31,653 bases of DNA from a virus, in IMG/VR virus record IMGVR_UViG_3300030329_003264, positions 8,837 to 40,489 of that record. One strand, written 5' to 3'. The stretch's first letter is position 1; each line of letters begins with the position of its first letter. The position numbers were made by a program, and so were the translations under genes. The notes under the pieces were generated by a model. It did not search any database and had not been told where the DNA came from. It saw only the letters and a program-made list of their open reading frames with translations. Positions 1-5,474 of the stretch are shown piece after piece.

Positions 1-64
1 AGGATTTGAACCTACGACCCTCGGTTTAGAAGACCGATGCTCTATCCAACTGAGCTATCAGGGC
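1..64 (-). tRNA. tRNA-Arg(TCT), 3' end cut by window edge
   Basis: Read on the minus strand, the 5' acceptor half GCCCTGA is followed by a D arm (GCTC...GAGC), an anticodon stem TCGGT/ACCGA with loop CTTCTAA (anticodon TCT, reads AGA), a five-base variable loop, and the start of the T arm with TTCAAAT. The last T-stem bases and the 3' acceptor strand lie beyond position 1. It belongs to a four-tRNA cluster. The upstream small gene runs into its 5' end. Confidence 0.93.
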
Positions 65-281
65 TAAGATTATCAAACAGATCAATCTGCTTGTTTTCAA
101 TCGTGTCTACATATTGTACCACAGGATGATTCCCCGGCACAAGTAAAATCAGACATTCCCCATCACTTTCTTTCATGTGACATAGTTGTGCCCAGGCTTC
201 CTTCTTGTCGTTAGATGCCTGTGCGGTGTAGCGTGAGATTCGACCTTCACTGTTTTGATAGATTGCTGTGTATGGCAGCAT
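42..281 (-). CDS. Small hypothetical protein, 79 aa
   Basis: The start is the ATG at 281, because GGAGG lies 6 bases upstream; an in-frame ATG further up would place the start inside the Met tRNA. The protein begins MLPYTAIYQNSEGRIS, has a mixed helix/strand look, a hydrophobic stretch ECLILLVPG in the middle and an acidic tail. No family is recognised. Its last codons and TAG stop overlap the 5' end of the Arg tRNA by 23 bases, so tRNA processing would cut its mRNA near the stop codon. It sits between two tRNAs and is probably co-transcribed with them. Confidence 0.7.
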   Translation of the reverse strand: MLPYTAIYQNSEGRISRYTAQASNDKKEAWAQLCHMKESDGECLILLVPGNHPVVQYVDTIENKQIDLFDNLSPDSSVG

Positions 282-298
282 GTTTCCTCCTTGGTTAA

Positions 299-375
299 TG
301 GTGGGCCCTGTAGGACTTGAACCTACGACCATTCGGTTATGAGCCGAGTGCTCTGACCAACTGAGCTAAGAGCCC
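299..375 (-). tRNA. tRNA-Met(CAT)
   Basis: Full cloverleaf on the minus strand: acceptor GGGCTCT/AGGGCCC, D arm GCTC...GAGC, anticodon loop CTCATAA (anticodon CAT), T arm GTAGG-TTCAAGT-CCTAC, and an encoded 3' CCA. The top base pair of the anticodon stem (27-43) is a C-A mismatch. A CAT anticodon could be elongator Met or a lysidine-modified Ile that reads ATA; sequence alone does not settle which. Confidence 0.93.
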
Positions 376-384
376 TATGTAAAA

Positions 385-460
385 TGGTGGGTCAACTGGG
401 ACTCGAACCCAGAACCTACGGCTTAAAAGGCCGGTGCTCTACCCATTGAGCTATTGACCC
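385..460 (-). tRNA. tRNA-Lys(TTT)
   Basis: Full cloverleaf on the minus strand: acceptor GGGTCAA/TTGACCC, D arm GCTC...GAGC, anticodon stem CCGGC/GCCGT with loop CTTTTAA (anticodon TTT, reads AAA/AAG), T arm CTGGG-TTCGAGT-CCCAG, and an encoded 3' CCA. The gene upstream of it in transcription (451..687) overlaps its 5' end by 10 bases. Confidence 0.95.
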
Positions 461-687
461 GAAAATAAATCTGTATCTTCATCACAATGTCTGAGCCATT
501 CGGTGCGCTCCCAGTTAGCGGGAAGGCCGAGATCTGACCACAAAATCTGACACCAGCAGACTTGATACTCCCCGGCGGAATGATACATTGTCTCAATCGC
601 CAGAATGAGCCCAACCGCATCGGGAACACCTAAAATGCGAACAAGCTGTCCGACCTTGAATCCTCCGCACTTTTGAACGCGAGCCAT
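451..687 (-). CDS. Small SH3/KOW-like protein, 78 aa
   Basis: The N-terminal part has the pattern 'FKVGQLVRILGVPDAVGLIL', typical of small SH3-like beta barrels (VGxLV, then a short loop, then GxI/V). The rest is rich in Trp and Cys. Its ATG overlaps the TAA of the preceding gene (TAATG), which suggests translational coupling. Its stop region runs 10 bases into the Lys tRNA. At least four other small proteins in this window share the VGDLV-type opening (1169..1402, 1410..1778, 2122..2352, 11885..12109). The molecular role is unknown. Confidence 0.7.
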   Translation of the reverse strand: MARVQKCGGFKVGQLVRILGVPDAVGLILAIETMYHSAGEYQVCWCQILWSDLGLPANWERTEWLRHCDEDTDLFSGQ

Positions 688-890
688 TAAAACTCGTATT
701 CAGCTGCATCAGCGTCTTTCTCGCTGCTGTCAACTATAACACCCCCTTCTTTAAGCGCAACCAATAAGGTCGCGACAACTCCTTCAAAATAATGTAATCT
801 CTGCTCTAACTCGTCAATCTTTCGGGTCATTCGTTGGCACTGTCGCGTTAACAACTCTACCTGATTCTCCCACATATCTCTGGTGTTCAT
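687..890 (-). CDS. Small coiled-coil protein, 67 aa
   Basis: The ATG at 890 is chosen because GGAG lies 6 bases upstream; an in-frame ATG at 902 has no ribosome binding site and would overlap the preceding small ORF. The N-terminal half has heptad-like spacing (VELLTRQCQRMTRKIDELEQ), fitting a short coiled coil. It is followed by a hydrophobic strand VVATLLVALKEGGVIV and an acidic tail. No family is recognised. The TAA stop overlaps the ATG of the next gene. Confidence 0.68.
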   Translation of the reverse strand: MNTRDMWENQVELLTRQCQRMTRKIDELEQRLHYFEGVVATLLVALKEGGVIVDSSEKDADAAEYEF

Positions 891-892
891 TT

Positions 893-985
893 CTATCTCC
901 ATCGAGACTTGATATTTACAAGCTCTCCCTTATAAGTATAGACGAATACCTCCAAATCGTTTAACTTAGTCAACTCTTCTATCAT
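893..985 (-). CDS. Possible 30-aa peptide
   Basis: An ATG at 985 opens a 30-codon frame (MIEELTKLNDLEVFVYTYKG...) that stops 2 bases before the next gene's ATG. Longer versions of this frame would start inside the Leu tRNA and are not credible. The ribosome binding site is weak (GAG, 9-10 bases upstream). Otherwise the stretch from 891 to 1021 holds only the leader between the Leu tRNA and the next gene. Confidence 0.35.
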   Translation of the reverse strand: MIEELTKLNDLEVFVYTYKGELVNIKSRWR

Positions 986-1021
986 TACTGGTTTCTCGTA
1001 ATGCTCTCGATGCTCTGTAAC

Positions 1022-1107
1022 TGGTAGGAGAGGCGGGAGTCGAACCCGCACGCTCATCAGAGCAGGAGATTTTAAGTCTCCTGTGTCTACCATTCCACCA
1101 CTCTCCC
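1022..1107 (-). tRNA. tRNA-Leu(TAA)
   Basis: Class II tRNA of 86 bases on the minus strand: acceptor GGGAGAG/CTCTCCT, anticodon stem GGAGA/TCTCC with loop CTTAAAA (anticodon TAA, reads TTA/TTG), long variable arm TGCTCTGATGAGCG, T arm GCGGG-TTCGACT-CCCGC, and an encoded CCA. It is the promoter-proximal tRNA of the cluster; its 5' end lies 13 bases from the -10 box at 1120..1125. Confidence 0.95.
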
Positions 1108-1119
1108 ATTCATGCTCTT

Positions 1120-1148
1120 AATATATCATCTCGCGATCAGATTGTCAA
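1120..1148 (-). promoter_or_regulatory. Sigma-70-type promoter for the tRNA cluster
   Basis: The minus strand reads TTGACA (1143..1148), 17 bases, TATATT (1120..1125). The -35 is perfect and the -10 has one mismatch to consensus. Predicted start of RNA is near 1113, just ahead of the Leu tRNA. Confidence 0.8.
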
Positions 1149-1168
1149 GCGTTTTTTGTCACCAAATG

Positions 1169-1402
1169 TCATCGCTGGATCAGCATCAGTTCCCATTCTG
1201 CGAAGAGTCGCTGTGTGCCATCCGTACAGAGCACATCATAAATCGCATCATCTCCAAAATAATCCTCATCCCAGTACATATCTATAACGATTCCGTTCCA
1301 CGGATAAAACAAGTCATCTTCTTCATCAACATAAAAGTGATCGTAAAAGGTATAACACGCCTTAACTAAATCGCCCACTTGATATTTTGGATTGATTGCC
1401 AC
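1169..1402 (-). CDS. Small acidic SH3-like protein, 77 aa, GTG start
   Basis: The frame opens with GTG at 1402, followed by a YQVGDLVKA stretch and, after an acidic/aromatic insert (DHFYVDEEDDLFYPW), a GIVIDMYWDED strand. This is the layout of a small SH3-like barrel. A GAGGAG lies about 14 bases upstream, inside the preceding gene's end; 7 bases separate the two genes. Its start region shares 14 identical bases (TAGTTACTATGTGG) with that of 2122..2352, another SH3-like protein. Function unknown. Confidence 0.72.
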   Translation of the reverse strand: MAINPKYQVGDLVKACYTFYDHFYVDEEDDLFYPWNGIVIDMYWDEDYFGDDAIYDVLCTDGTQRLFAEWELMLIQR

Positions 1403-1412
1403 ATAGTAACTA
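1399..1412 (-). repeat. 14-base start-region repeat, copy 1
   Basis: The minus strand reads TAGTTACTATGTGG, with GTG as the start codon of the 77-aa gene and TAG as the stop of the preceding gene. An identical copy sits at 2349..2362 around the GTG of another SH3-like gene. It could be a remnant of gene duplication or a shared translation-control site. Confidence 0.7.
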
Positions 1413-1778
1413 CTTGCTCCTCACCCAATCCGCAGGATACCAGCCTTCCTTCTCTGTCATTCTTCCCTCGTAGGCGGCGGGCTGTCTAAACCATTTGATT
1501 CTAACAAAAGTAGTTTTGGGTTTTCGGCACCATTTTTCATTGTACTGAAAAAACAACTTTAAGGATGTAGAATGTACTTCTTGTCCGTCGCATAAGTCCT
1601 GAATCGCGCTTCTCTTTTCCCAATATGTTCTGCCTTGTGCGTTCTCTGCGATTTGAAAAGCAACGTGTTCATCCACCCCTGCGTGGTCTAAGATATTATC
1701 TATCTTCTCTAATACAATCCCCATTCCGGGGGTCTTGCGGCGATAGAAGCCGACAAGATCACCAACTTGTACTGGCAT
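1410..1778 (-). CDS. SH3-like hypothetical protein, 122 aa
   Basis: A strong ribosome binding site (AGGAGG, then 5 bases, then ATG) fixes the start. The protein opens MPVQVGDLVGFYRRKTPGMG and continues IVLEKID, matching the VGDLV...GIV pattern of small SH3/KOW-type barrels. The C-terminal half is basic and aromatic (WCRKPKTTFVRIKWFRQP), which would suit nucleic-acid or protein contact. It is the first gene after the promoter at 1797..1825. No named family is recognised. Confidence 0.78.
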   Translation of the reverse strand: MPVQVGDLVGFYRRKTPGMGIVLEKIDNILDHAGVDEHVAFQIAENAQGRTYWEKRSAIQDLCDGQEVHSTSLKLFFQYNEKWCRKPKTTFVRIKWFRQPAAYEGRMTEKEGWYPADWVRSK

Positions 1779-1796
1779 TTGTCCTCCTGTATTGTT

Positions 1797-1825
1797 AATG
1801 TATCACCAAACCAAACTAATGTCAA
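1797..1825 (-). promoter_or_regulatory. Sigma-70-type promoter
   Basis: The minus strand reads TTGACA (1820..1825), 17 bases, TACATT (1797..1802), in the gap between 1840..2118 and 1410..1778. A short inverted repeat AACCA-TT-TGGTT abuts the -35, and an AGTGACAA direct repeat lies just upstream; either could be an operator, but both are short. Confidence 0.75.
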
Positions 1826-1839
1826 CCAAATGGTTGTCA

Positions 1840-2118
1840 CTACTTGTCACTGTAAAATACATCAATATGACCGCGAGGGACTTTAAGCACCACCATGCGC
1901 CAGCCCATAAACTTAGCTGGAAACTTACTTCGCAACTCTGTCTCCATCAACTCTTCCGTATCATCAAACTCTAAGACAGCCTGAATATGAAAACCTCCAT
2001 CATCAGAGTGAAAGGTCACAGTAAATCTATCTTCCCAGATTTCTGCTATGTATTCCATCAAGCCTTTGCGGGCTTCGTCTTTCGGCGCCTTTTCGTCGTT
2101 CCAAAATAGATTTGCCAT
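1840..2118 (-). CDS. Hypothetical protein, 92 aa
   Basis: Starts at ATG 2118 with GAGGAG upstream. The N-terminus is charged (MANLFWNDEKAPKDEARKG) and followed by beta-strand-like segments (FTVTFHSDDGGFHIQAVLEF) and an amphipathic helix (TEELMETELRSKF). The overall look is a small alpha/beta domain. No family is recognised. Only 3 bases separate it from the preceding gene. Confidence 0.75.
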   Translation of the reverse strand: MANLFWNDEKAPKDEARKGLMEYIAEIWEDRFTVTFHSDDGGFHIQAVLEFDDTEELMETELRSKFPAKFMGWRMVVLKVPRGHIDVFYSDK

Positions 2119-2121
2119 TTT

Positions 2122-2352
2122 TTACTCCTCGCTGATTATTTGAAAGTCATCCATTGATGGACTGAGCACGATCCAGTCCAACATTTCGCAGTCGTAGCAA
2201 TACGCCACTATGCTGCTATTGTCGATTGCCACGCTTACAATGATTGCGTGGCGATAGTTGGGATCTATTCCACGCACCACCCCATTGTCGGAAGCGGTAT
2301 AGGTGTTCCAATCTTCAACCCACTTAACAAGTTGTCCCGGTTTGTAGTCCAC
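2122..2352 (-). CDS. SH3-like hypothetical protein, 76 aa, GTG start
   Basis: Opens with GTG at 2352: MDYKPGQLVKWVEDWNTY, then NGVVRGIDPNYRHAIIVSV. This again follows the small SH3-like pattern (PGQLVKW...GVV...). No Shine-Dalgarno sequence is visible, which is unusual here; instead the start codon is embedded in the 14-base element shared with 1169..1402. The C-terminal half contains YCYDCEMLDW. Ten bases separate it from the glutaredoxin gene. Function unknown. Confidence 0.72.
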   Translation of the reverse strand: MDYKPGQLVKWVEDWNTYTASDNGVVRGIDPNYRHAIIVSVAIDNSSIVAYCYDCEMLDWIVLSPSMDDFQIISEE

Positions 2353-2362
2353 ATAGTAACTA
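2349..2362 (-). repeat. 14-base start-region repeat, copy 2
   Basis: Identical on the minus strand to 1399..1412 (TAGTTACTATGTGG), and again ends on the GTG start codon of an SH3-like gene plus one base. Confidence 0.7.
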
Positions 2363-2617
2363 TCACGTTAGTGAGCCAGGGTTCTTCATATATTCTTTTA
2401 ACTGATCATAGCCCCCGATTTTGGCGACAGTATTGTAACTTTGACGTATGATAATCGGGAAGGTGGGCCACTGGTATCTGTCTTTTACGTATTCTCGATA
2501 AGTTTTCGAGAAGTCCATCTCAACAAACACGTATTCAATATCAGCCTCCATGAGATCGGCACAGGCCCGCAGACAAGACGGGCAATCGCTTATTCCATAT
2601 ACAACATACGTGCTCAT
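2363..2617 (-). CDS. Glutaredoxin-like protein, 84 aa
   Basis: Has the glutaredoxin signature: an N-terminal strand YVVYGIS followed by the dithiol motif C13-P-S-C16, then the cis-Pro segment WPTFPIII, and GGYDQLKEYM near the C-terminus, the usual substrate-groove GG-D. The length is normal for a single-domain glutaredoxin. In phages such proteins recycle ribonucleotide reductase; a class II RNR is encoded at the far end of this window. The ATG overlaps the upstream stop as ATGA. Confidence 0.88.
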   Translation of the reverse strand: MSTYVVYGISDCPSCLRACADLMEADIEYVFVEMDFSKTYREYVKDRYQWPTFPIIIRQSYNTVAKIGGYDQLKEYMKNPGSLT

Positions 2618-2877
2618 TCTTTAAGTCTCGTTTTGAAAACACGAATCATGGTTTGATGCGTTCGATATTTAACTTCAGTCTCGCATTTTCCCTTAAATAT
2701 GTTACGCAGTCGCGTTAAGCTAGGAGAACTAACGTCTGCCCCATGAACGAGGCGCACTCGCGAAGTACCTCGATTGGCCAACTTTAACGCATCTCGATGA
2801 ACCGCCTTCAGGGATGAATATACTCCTAAAAGCTCATCTGATGTATCAAACAAGCAATAAATATAAATGTTAGTCAT
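2614..2877 (-). CDS. Hypothetical protein, 87 aa
   Basis: Begins MTNIYIYCLFDTSDELLGVYSSLKAVH, a strand followed by a helix, and becomes strongly basic toward the C-terminus (RLRNIFKGKCETEVKYRTHQ, then VFKTRLKE). The N-terminal layout (bacterial-type 'YxxFxTSDELLGVYSSL' followed by helix) resembles small phage proteins of unknown role. Both ends overlap the neighbours as ATGA, so it lies inside a tightly coupled string of genes. Confidence 0.72.
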   Translation of the reverse strand: MTNIYIYCLFDTSDELLGVYSSLKAVHRDALKLANRGTSRVRLVHGADVSSPSLTRLRNIFKGKCETEVKYRTHQTMIRVFKTRLKE

Positions 2878-3134
2878 GTCGATACATCATCCATTTCATC
2901 AAACATATAAGCAGTAAGAGTAAGGGAGGTTTGAAAGGTCTGCGCTTCAAGCTGCTTCTGAGCCATAAGTTCTTCGTCCTCAAGCAGCAGCGCAGCAGCA
3001 TGATCTTTTTCGGCTTTCAACAGATTCCGCACACACTCGTCCATCATGCTGGCCAAAAAGAGATTTTGACCAAAGTTGATAGCATTTTCTCGACTCCGCG
3101 CAAAAGGCCCAGGAACTGTTGTTTTTGGAGGCAT
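2874..3134 (-). CDS. Helical hypothetical protein, 86 aa
   Basis: Mostly helical: ECVRNLLKAEKDHAAALLLE is followed by EELMAQKQLEAQTFQTSLTL, with a Pro-rich start (MPPKTTVPGPFARS) and an acidic end. No signal peptide or membrane segment is seen. The ATG follows the upstream TAG directly with only a weak G-rich ribosome binding site, so translation is probably coupled. No family is recognised. Confidence 0.68.
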   Translation of the reverse strand: MPPKTTVPGPFARSRENAINFGQNLFLASMMDECVRNLLKAEKDHAAALLLEDEELMAQKQLEAQTFQTSLTLTAYMFDEMDDVST

Positions 3135-3371
3135 CTATAGGCCCCCGCAACCTTTACACCGTCGCACGTGGGCGTGGCGCTCTTCTACAGTCAGTTCTAT
3201 CTTCTTAAAGTTCTCTATCGTGTCTTCGATCATTCGTCCTATGCCCATCGCGCGAATTTGATTTCTCTGGCGACTAAAGGAGCCGCACATTACTATCTGC
3301 CCAGTTGGCTCATGTAAAATGTATTCTCCTGGAGTCGTTATAAGATCATCCGTAATGTCAATAAACTTCAT
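3135..3371 (-). CDS. Hypothetical protein with C-terminal CxxC, 78 aa
   Basis: The ATG at 3371 has AGGA upstream. A beta-rich N-terminal half (MKFIDITDDLITTPGEYILH, then TGQIVMCGS) is followed by a helix and a tail RRCKGCGGL. A single CxxC is not enough for a zinc site unless the protein dimerises or also uses nearby His residues (RHAHVRRC). Only 3 bases separate it from the nucleotidyltransferase gene, and a good promoter lies inside that gene's 3' end. Function unknown. Confidence 0.72.
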   Translation of the reverse strand: MKFIDITDDLITTPGEYILHEPTGQIVMCGSFSRQRNQIRAMGIGRMIEDTIENFKKIELTVEERHAHVRRCKGCGGL

Positions 3372-3374
3372 TCT

Positions 3375-4322
3375 TCATCCTATGGACAAAACTTTATCAT
3401 AAGCATCATACTTCAGATCGTTGATTTTGTCAAGTGTCTCTTCTCGGCGTAGAATTTTGAAAGCGATGTTCTCCGCTGAGTATTCTTGTTCGGGACTGTG
3501 TAGGCCTGCCCTACGCATCCGTCGAATTTTATCTTTAAGTCTATCTAACGATTTGACAGCAGCGAGAGGTTTTTCGTCTACAATCTTTTCGATAAGATTG
3601 GCCTCCGCTTCAATGCCATCAGCCTTCTTGCGCGCTGTGATATAGTCATAATCAATCTTATCAGGATCAGGCTCGATAACCCATTCTTTATTTATTATCG
3701 AATAGATGCCTGCCGAATGTGTAACGTGGCCCACGTTCTCTACAAAAATTTCTATCTCATGGCCATAAATGGTAATGTCGTGTAGTTCGTTCCAGCGCCA
3801 TATGGCGCCATAGAAAAAATCTTCTACTAGTTTGGTATTCTCATCAATTTTGGAGAAGTCTACGACGATGTGGAGGTCCACATCGGAATACTTTGACCAG
3901 TTATAGTTAGCTAGACTACCAGTCAATCGCAAATCCTCCATCTCGGCGTCAATATCAAGCCCATTCAAAAACTCATTTGCAATCTTTTTTAATCTTTTAG
4001 CGATCTTAGGGTTAAGTTTTCCGGCTAGCCAGAACTTAGGCGCCAATTCTGCCTGCTTGTCAAAACTCTCTGGGTCCACCTCTTCTTCTAGGCCTCCCGG
4101 TGCGCCGGGTGGTGCCGAGATGTCATTAAACTTTTTGCGACGGAAGCTGGGGCGTTTTTTGCCTCCTGGCCACCCTCCTTTCTTTTGAGGGCCGGTATCA
4201 AGAAAGAAGTTAAGAGAACGCTCCAATCCTGCGCCTGATTTGCGCGAGGGCTTCTTGCGCTTCTTAGATTTCTTTTTACGTTTTGCTTCCGCAAGGTATT
4301 GTTGCCATTTATCCATTCTCAT
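3375..4322 (-). CDS. Nucleotidyltransferase-fold protein with capsid-targeting-like N-terminus, 315 aa
   Basis: Three parts are visible. Residues 1-12 (MRMDKWQQYLAE, then A) resemble the T4 capsid-targeting sequence, which precedes a cut after (L/I)-x-E. Residues 14-66 are extremely basic and disordered, rich in K, R, G and P, suited to binding packaged DNA. From about 105, a polymerase-beta-type nucleotidyltransferase core appears: T-G135-S136, then D147-V-D149, and a later strand HEIEIFVEN that would supply the third carboxylate. Homologous cores transfer a nucleotide to protein, RNA or a small molecule; the substrate here is unknown. Inference: it is packaged in the capsid, trimmed, and injected. 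It overlaps the upstream fibre-like gene by one base (TAATG). Confidence 0.82.
   Translation of the reverse strand: MRMDKWQQYLAEAKRKKKSKKRKKPSRKSGAGLERSLNFFLDTGPQKKGGWPGGKKRPSFRRKKFNDISAPPGAPGGLEEEVDPESFDKQAELAPKFWLAGKLNPKIAKRLKKIANEFLNGLDIDAEMEDLRLTGSLANYNWSKYSDVDLHIVVDFSKIDENTKLVEDFFYGAIWRWNELHDITIYGHEIEIFVENVGHVTHSAGIYSIINKEWVIEPDPDKIDYDYITARKKADGIEAEANLIEKIVDEKPLAAVKSLDRLKDKIRRMRRAGLHSPEQEYSAENIAFKILRREETLDKINDLKYDAYDKVLSIG
3405..3433 (-). promoter_or_regulatory. Sigma-70-type promoter inside 3' end of nucleotidyltransferase gene
   Basis: The minus strand reads TTGACA (3428..3433), 17 bases, TATGAT (3405..3410). It lies within coding sequence and would serve 3135..3371 and the small genes beyond. 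Confidence 0.55.
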
Positions 4323-4915
4323 TACCAGCTACTAAGAGCAATCCTTTTCCAAGTGTTAAGTGCGACACACACATATAAATAGTTAGTATCCCAGCAAATT
4401 TGACCTGCTTGGCCGGTATCGCTCGCACTTGAAGGCGTCTTGCTGTTGCTGACCGCGATACTATCTGACTGTATTCTCAAGCCACCATTTACGTCAAGAG
4501 CGACGATGGGGGTTTGCGTGCCGATTCCAACTCTCCCGGTCTGCGTTACTGACATTATGTTGTCGCTATTGGTCTTAAACGTAAGATTGTCGTTAGTATA
4601 GTTATTGTAGACAATCCATTTTCGTGTGCCGTTCTCATAAAGTTCCAAGCCTGGATGACTGTCGGTTTCACCATCAATCTTAATCCTGGCGTCATCTCCA
4701 ACAGCCTTAACATTCCCAGCAATATGTAACGCCTCCATGGGAGAAGTTGTGCCGATGCCTATCCTGTTGTGTTGAGCGTATAATATCTGCGAACCGCTTG
4801 GTCGCAGTGTGATGGTGTCCTGGCCAAAATCAATATAGGTTTGGGCGCCGGTGCGGTCGTCTTCAAAATAAATATCGCCGCGACGAACGCTGCCTGTGGT
4901 AAACTTATAGCTCAT
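4322..4915 (-). CDS. Fibre-like virion protein, 197 aa
   Basis: Contains two copies of a tail-fibre motif: RIGIGTTSPMEALHIAGN (residues 51-68) and VGIGTQTPIVALDVNGG (129-145). This 'GIGTxxPxxALxVxG' repeat is common in phage fibres and S74-chaperone-bearing spike proteins, but no C-terminal chaperone domain is present. The protein ends with a short domain (GQAGQICWDTNYLYVCVAL, then NTWKRI) seen at the ends of many phage structural proteins. Short for a fibre, so it may be a small tip or capsid-decorating protein. GGAGG lies upstream of its ATG. Confidence 0.82.
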   Translation of the reverse strand: MSYKFTTGSVRRGDIYFEDDRTGAQTYIDFGQDTITLRPSGSQILYAQHNRIGIGTTSPMEALHIAGNVKAVGDDARIKIDGETDSHPGLELYENGTRKWIVYNNYTNDNLTFKTNSDNIMSVTQTGRVGIGTQTPIVALDVNGGLRIQSDSIAVSNSKTPSSASDTGQAGQICWDTNYLYVCVALNTWKRIALSSW

Positions 4916-4917
4916 CT

Positions 4918-5250
4918 TTATCCTCCATCATAAATAGTCTGCTCTCCGTCTTCAAACGTGATAATCGTCTTGTTTGTAGGGTGCGGCTTAATGTGTATCT
5001 TGAGGAAATCATCAAACGCATCGAAGAACGCAATACTGCCACGCGGAGCAGGCGTCAACCAGTGAATAACTGTGTGGCCTGTCGCGAAGGTTGCGCCTTC
5101 GATTACCACGCCTTCGCCAGATATACCACTCTCGTCTGACTGTCGGCACACTGTAAAAGTTCTGATACCTTCGGGCGCACGATTACTTGGCTTCTTCGGC
5201 TTTAAGTCCTCGGCCTCAGTCGAGAACTCTTTGTCTTCGGGCGCCATCAT
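4918..5250 (-). CDS. Hypothetical phage protein with SGxSGxGVVxEG domain, 110 aa
   Basis: After a charged 30-residue head, the domain 'CRQSDESGISGEGVVIEGAT' is followed by strands TVIHWL and IAFFDAFDDFLKIHI and an ending IITFEDGE. This resembles a small beta-rich domain common in viral and environmental genomes (SGvSGtGvvaeGv...W...IHG), of unknown function. It lies in the virion block with an ATGA overlap to the gene upstream. Confidence 0.75.
   Translation of the reverse strand: MMAPEDKEFSTEAEDLKPKKPSNRAPEGIRTFTVCRQSDESGISGEGVVIEGATFATGHTVIHWLTPAPRGSIAFFDAFDDFLKIHIKPHPTNKTIITFEDGEQTIYDGG
4930..4937 (-). promoter_or_regulatory. CTATTTAT motif before the fibre-like gene
   Basis: The minus strand reads CTATTTAT, 15 bases before the ATG at 4915. 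It matches the motif at 9785..9792 and 17893..17900. Candidate late-promoter element only; here it lies inside the end of the upstream coding sequence. Confidence 0.3.
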
Positions 5251-5474
5251 GCATCACCTTTAGGCTCAACATCCAATAGCGCATCCAAACAAATCTCACC
5301 AATAGCCTCATAGGCCGCGCGGTCAGCATCAATCTCATCCTGACACACCTCATCTTCGGTTACGAAGCAGCTTTTAAGTTGCTTAATCTGTTCTTTTAAT
5401 CTCATTATTTCGCTATCCATCGCTTCAAGTTTATCAACGAGCGTAGTGTAGCATACTTTTGGGGTTTTTTTCAC
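5247..5474 (-). CDS. Small coiled-coil protein, 75 aa, GTG start
   Basis: The GTG at 5474 overlaps the upstream protease stop as GTGA and has AGGA/GGAG nearby, so it is preferred over an ATG at 5540 that would overlap the protease gene by 70 bases. The central part is a short coiled coil (MDSEIMRLKEQIKQLKSC), followed by an acidic helical tail (DEIDADRAAYEAIGEICLDA). No family is recognised. Its coupling to the membrane protease suggests related timing, not necessarily a shared function. Confidence 0.68.
   Translation of the reverse strand: MKKTPKVCYTTLVDKLEAMDSEIMRLKEQIKQLKSCFVTEDEVCQDEIDADRAAYEAIGEICLDALLDVEPKGDA

Noticed and set aside
1112-1369. Plus-strand open frames (for example 1112..1369, 13072..13464, 19874..20260, 25010..25414, 26907..27263)
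   Set aside because: They lie antisense to well-supported genes, have no ribosome binding sites in place, and show compositions expected of reverse reading of coding DNA. No plus-strand gene is credible in this window.
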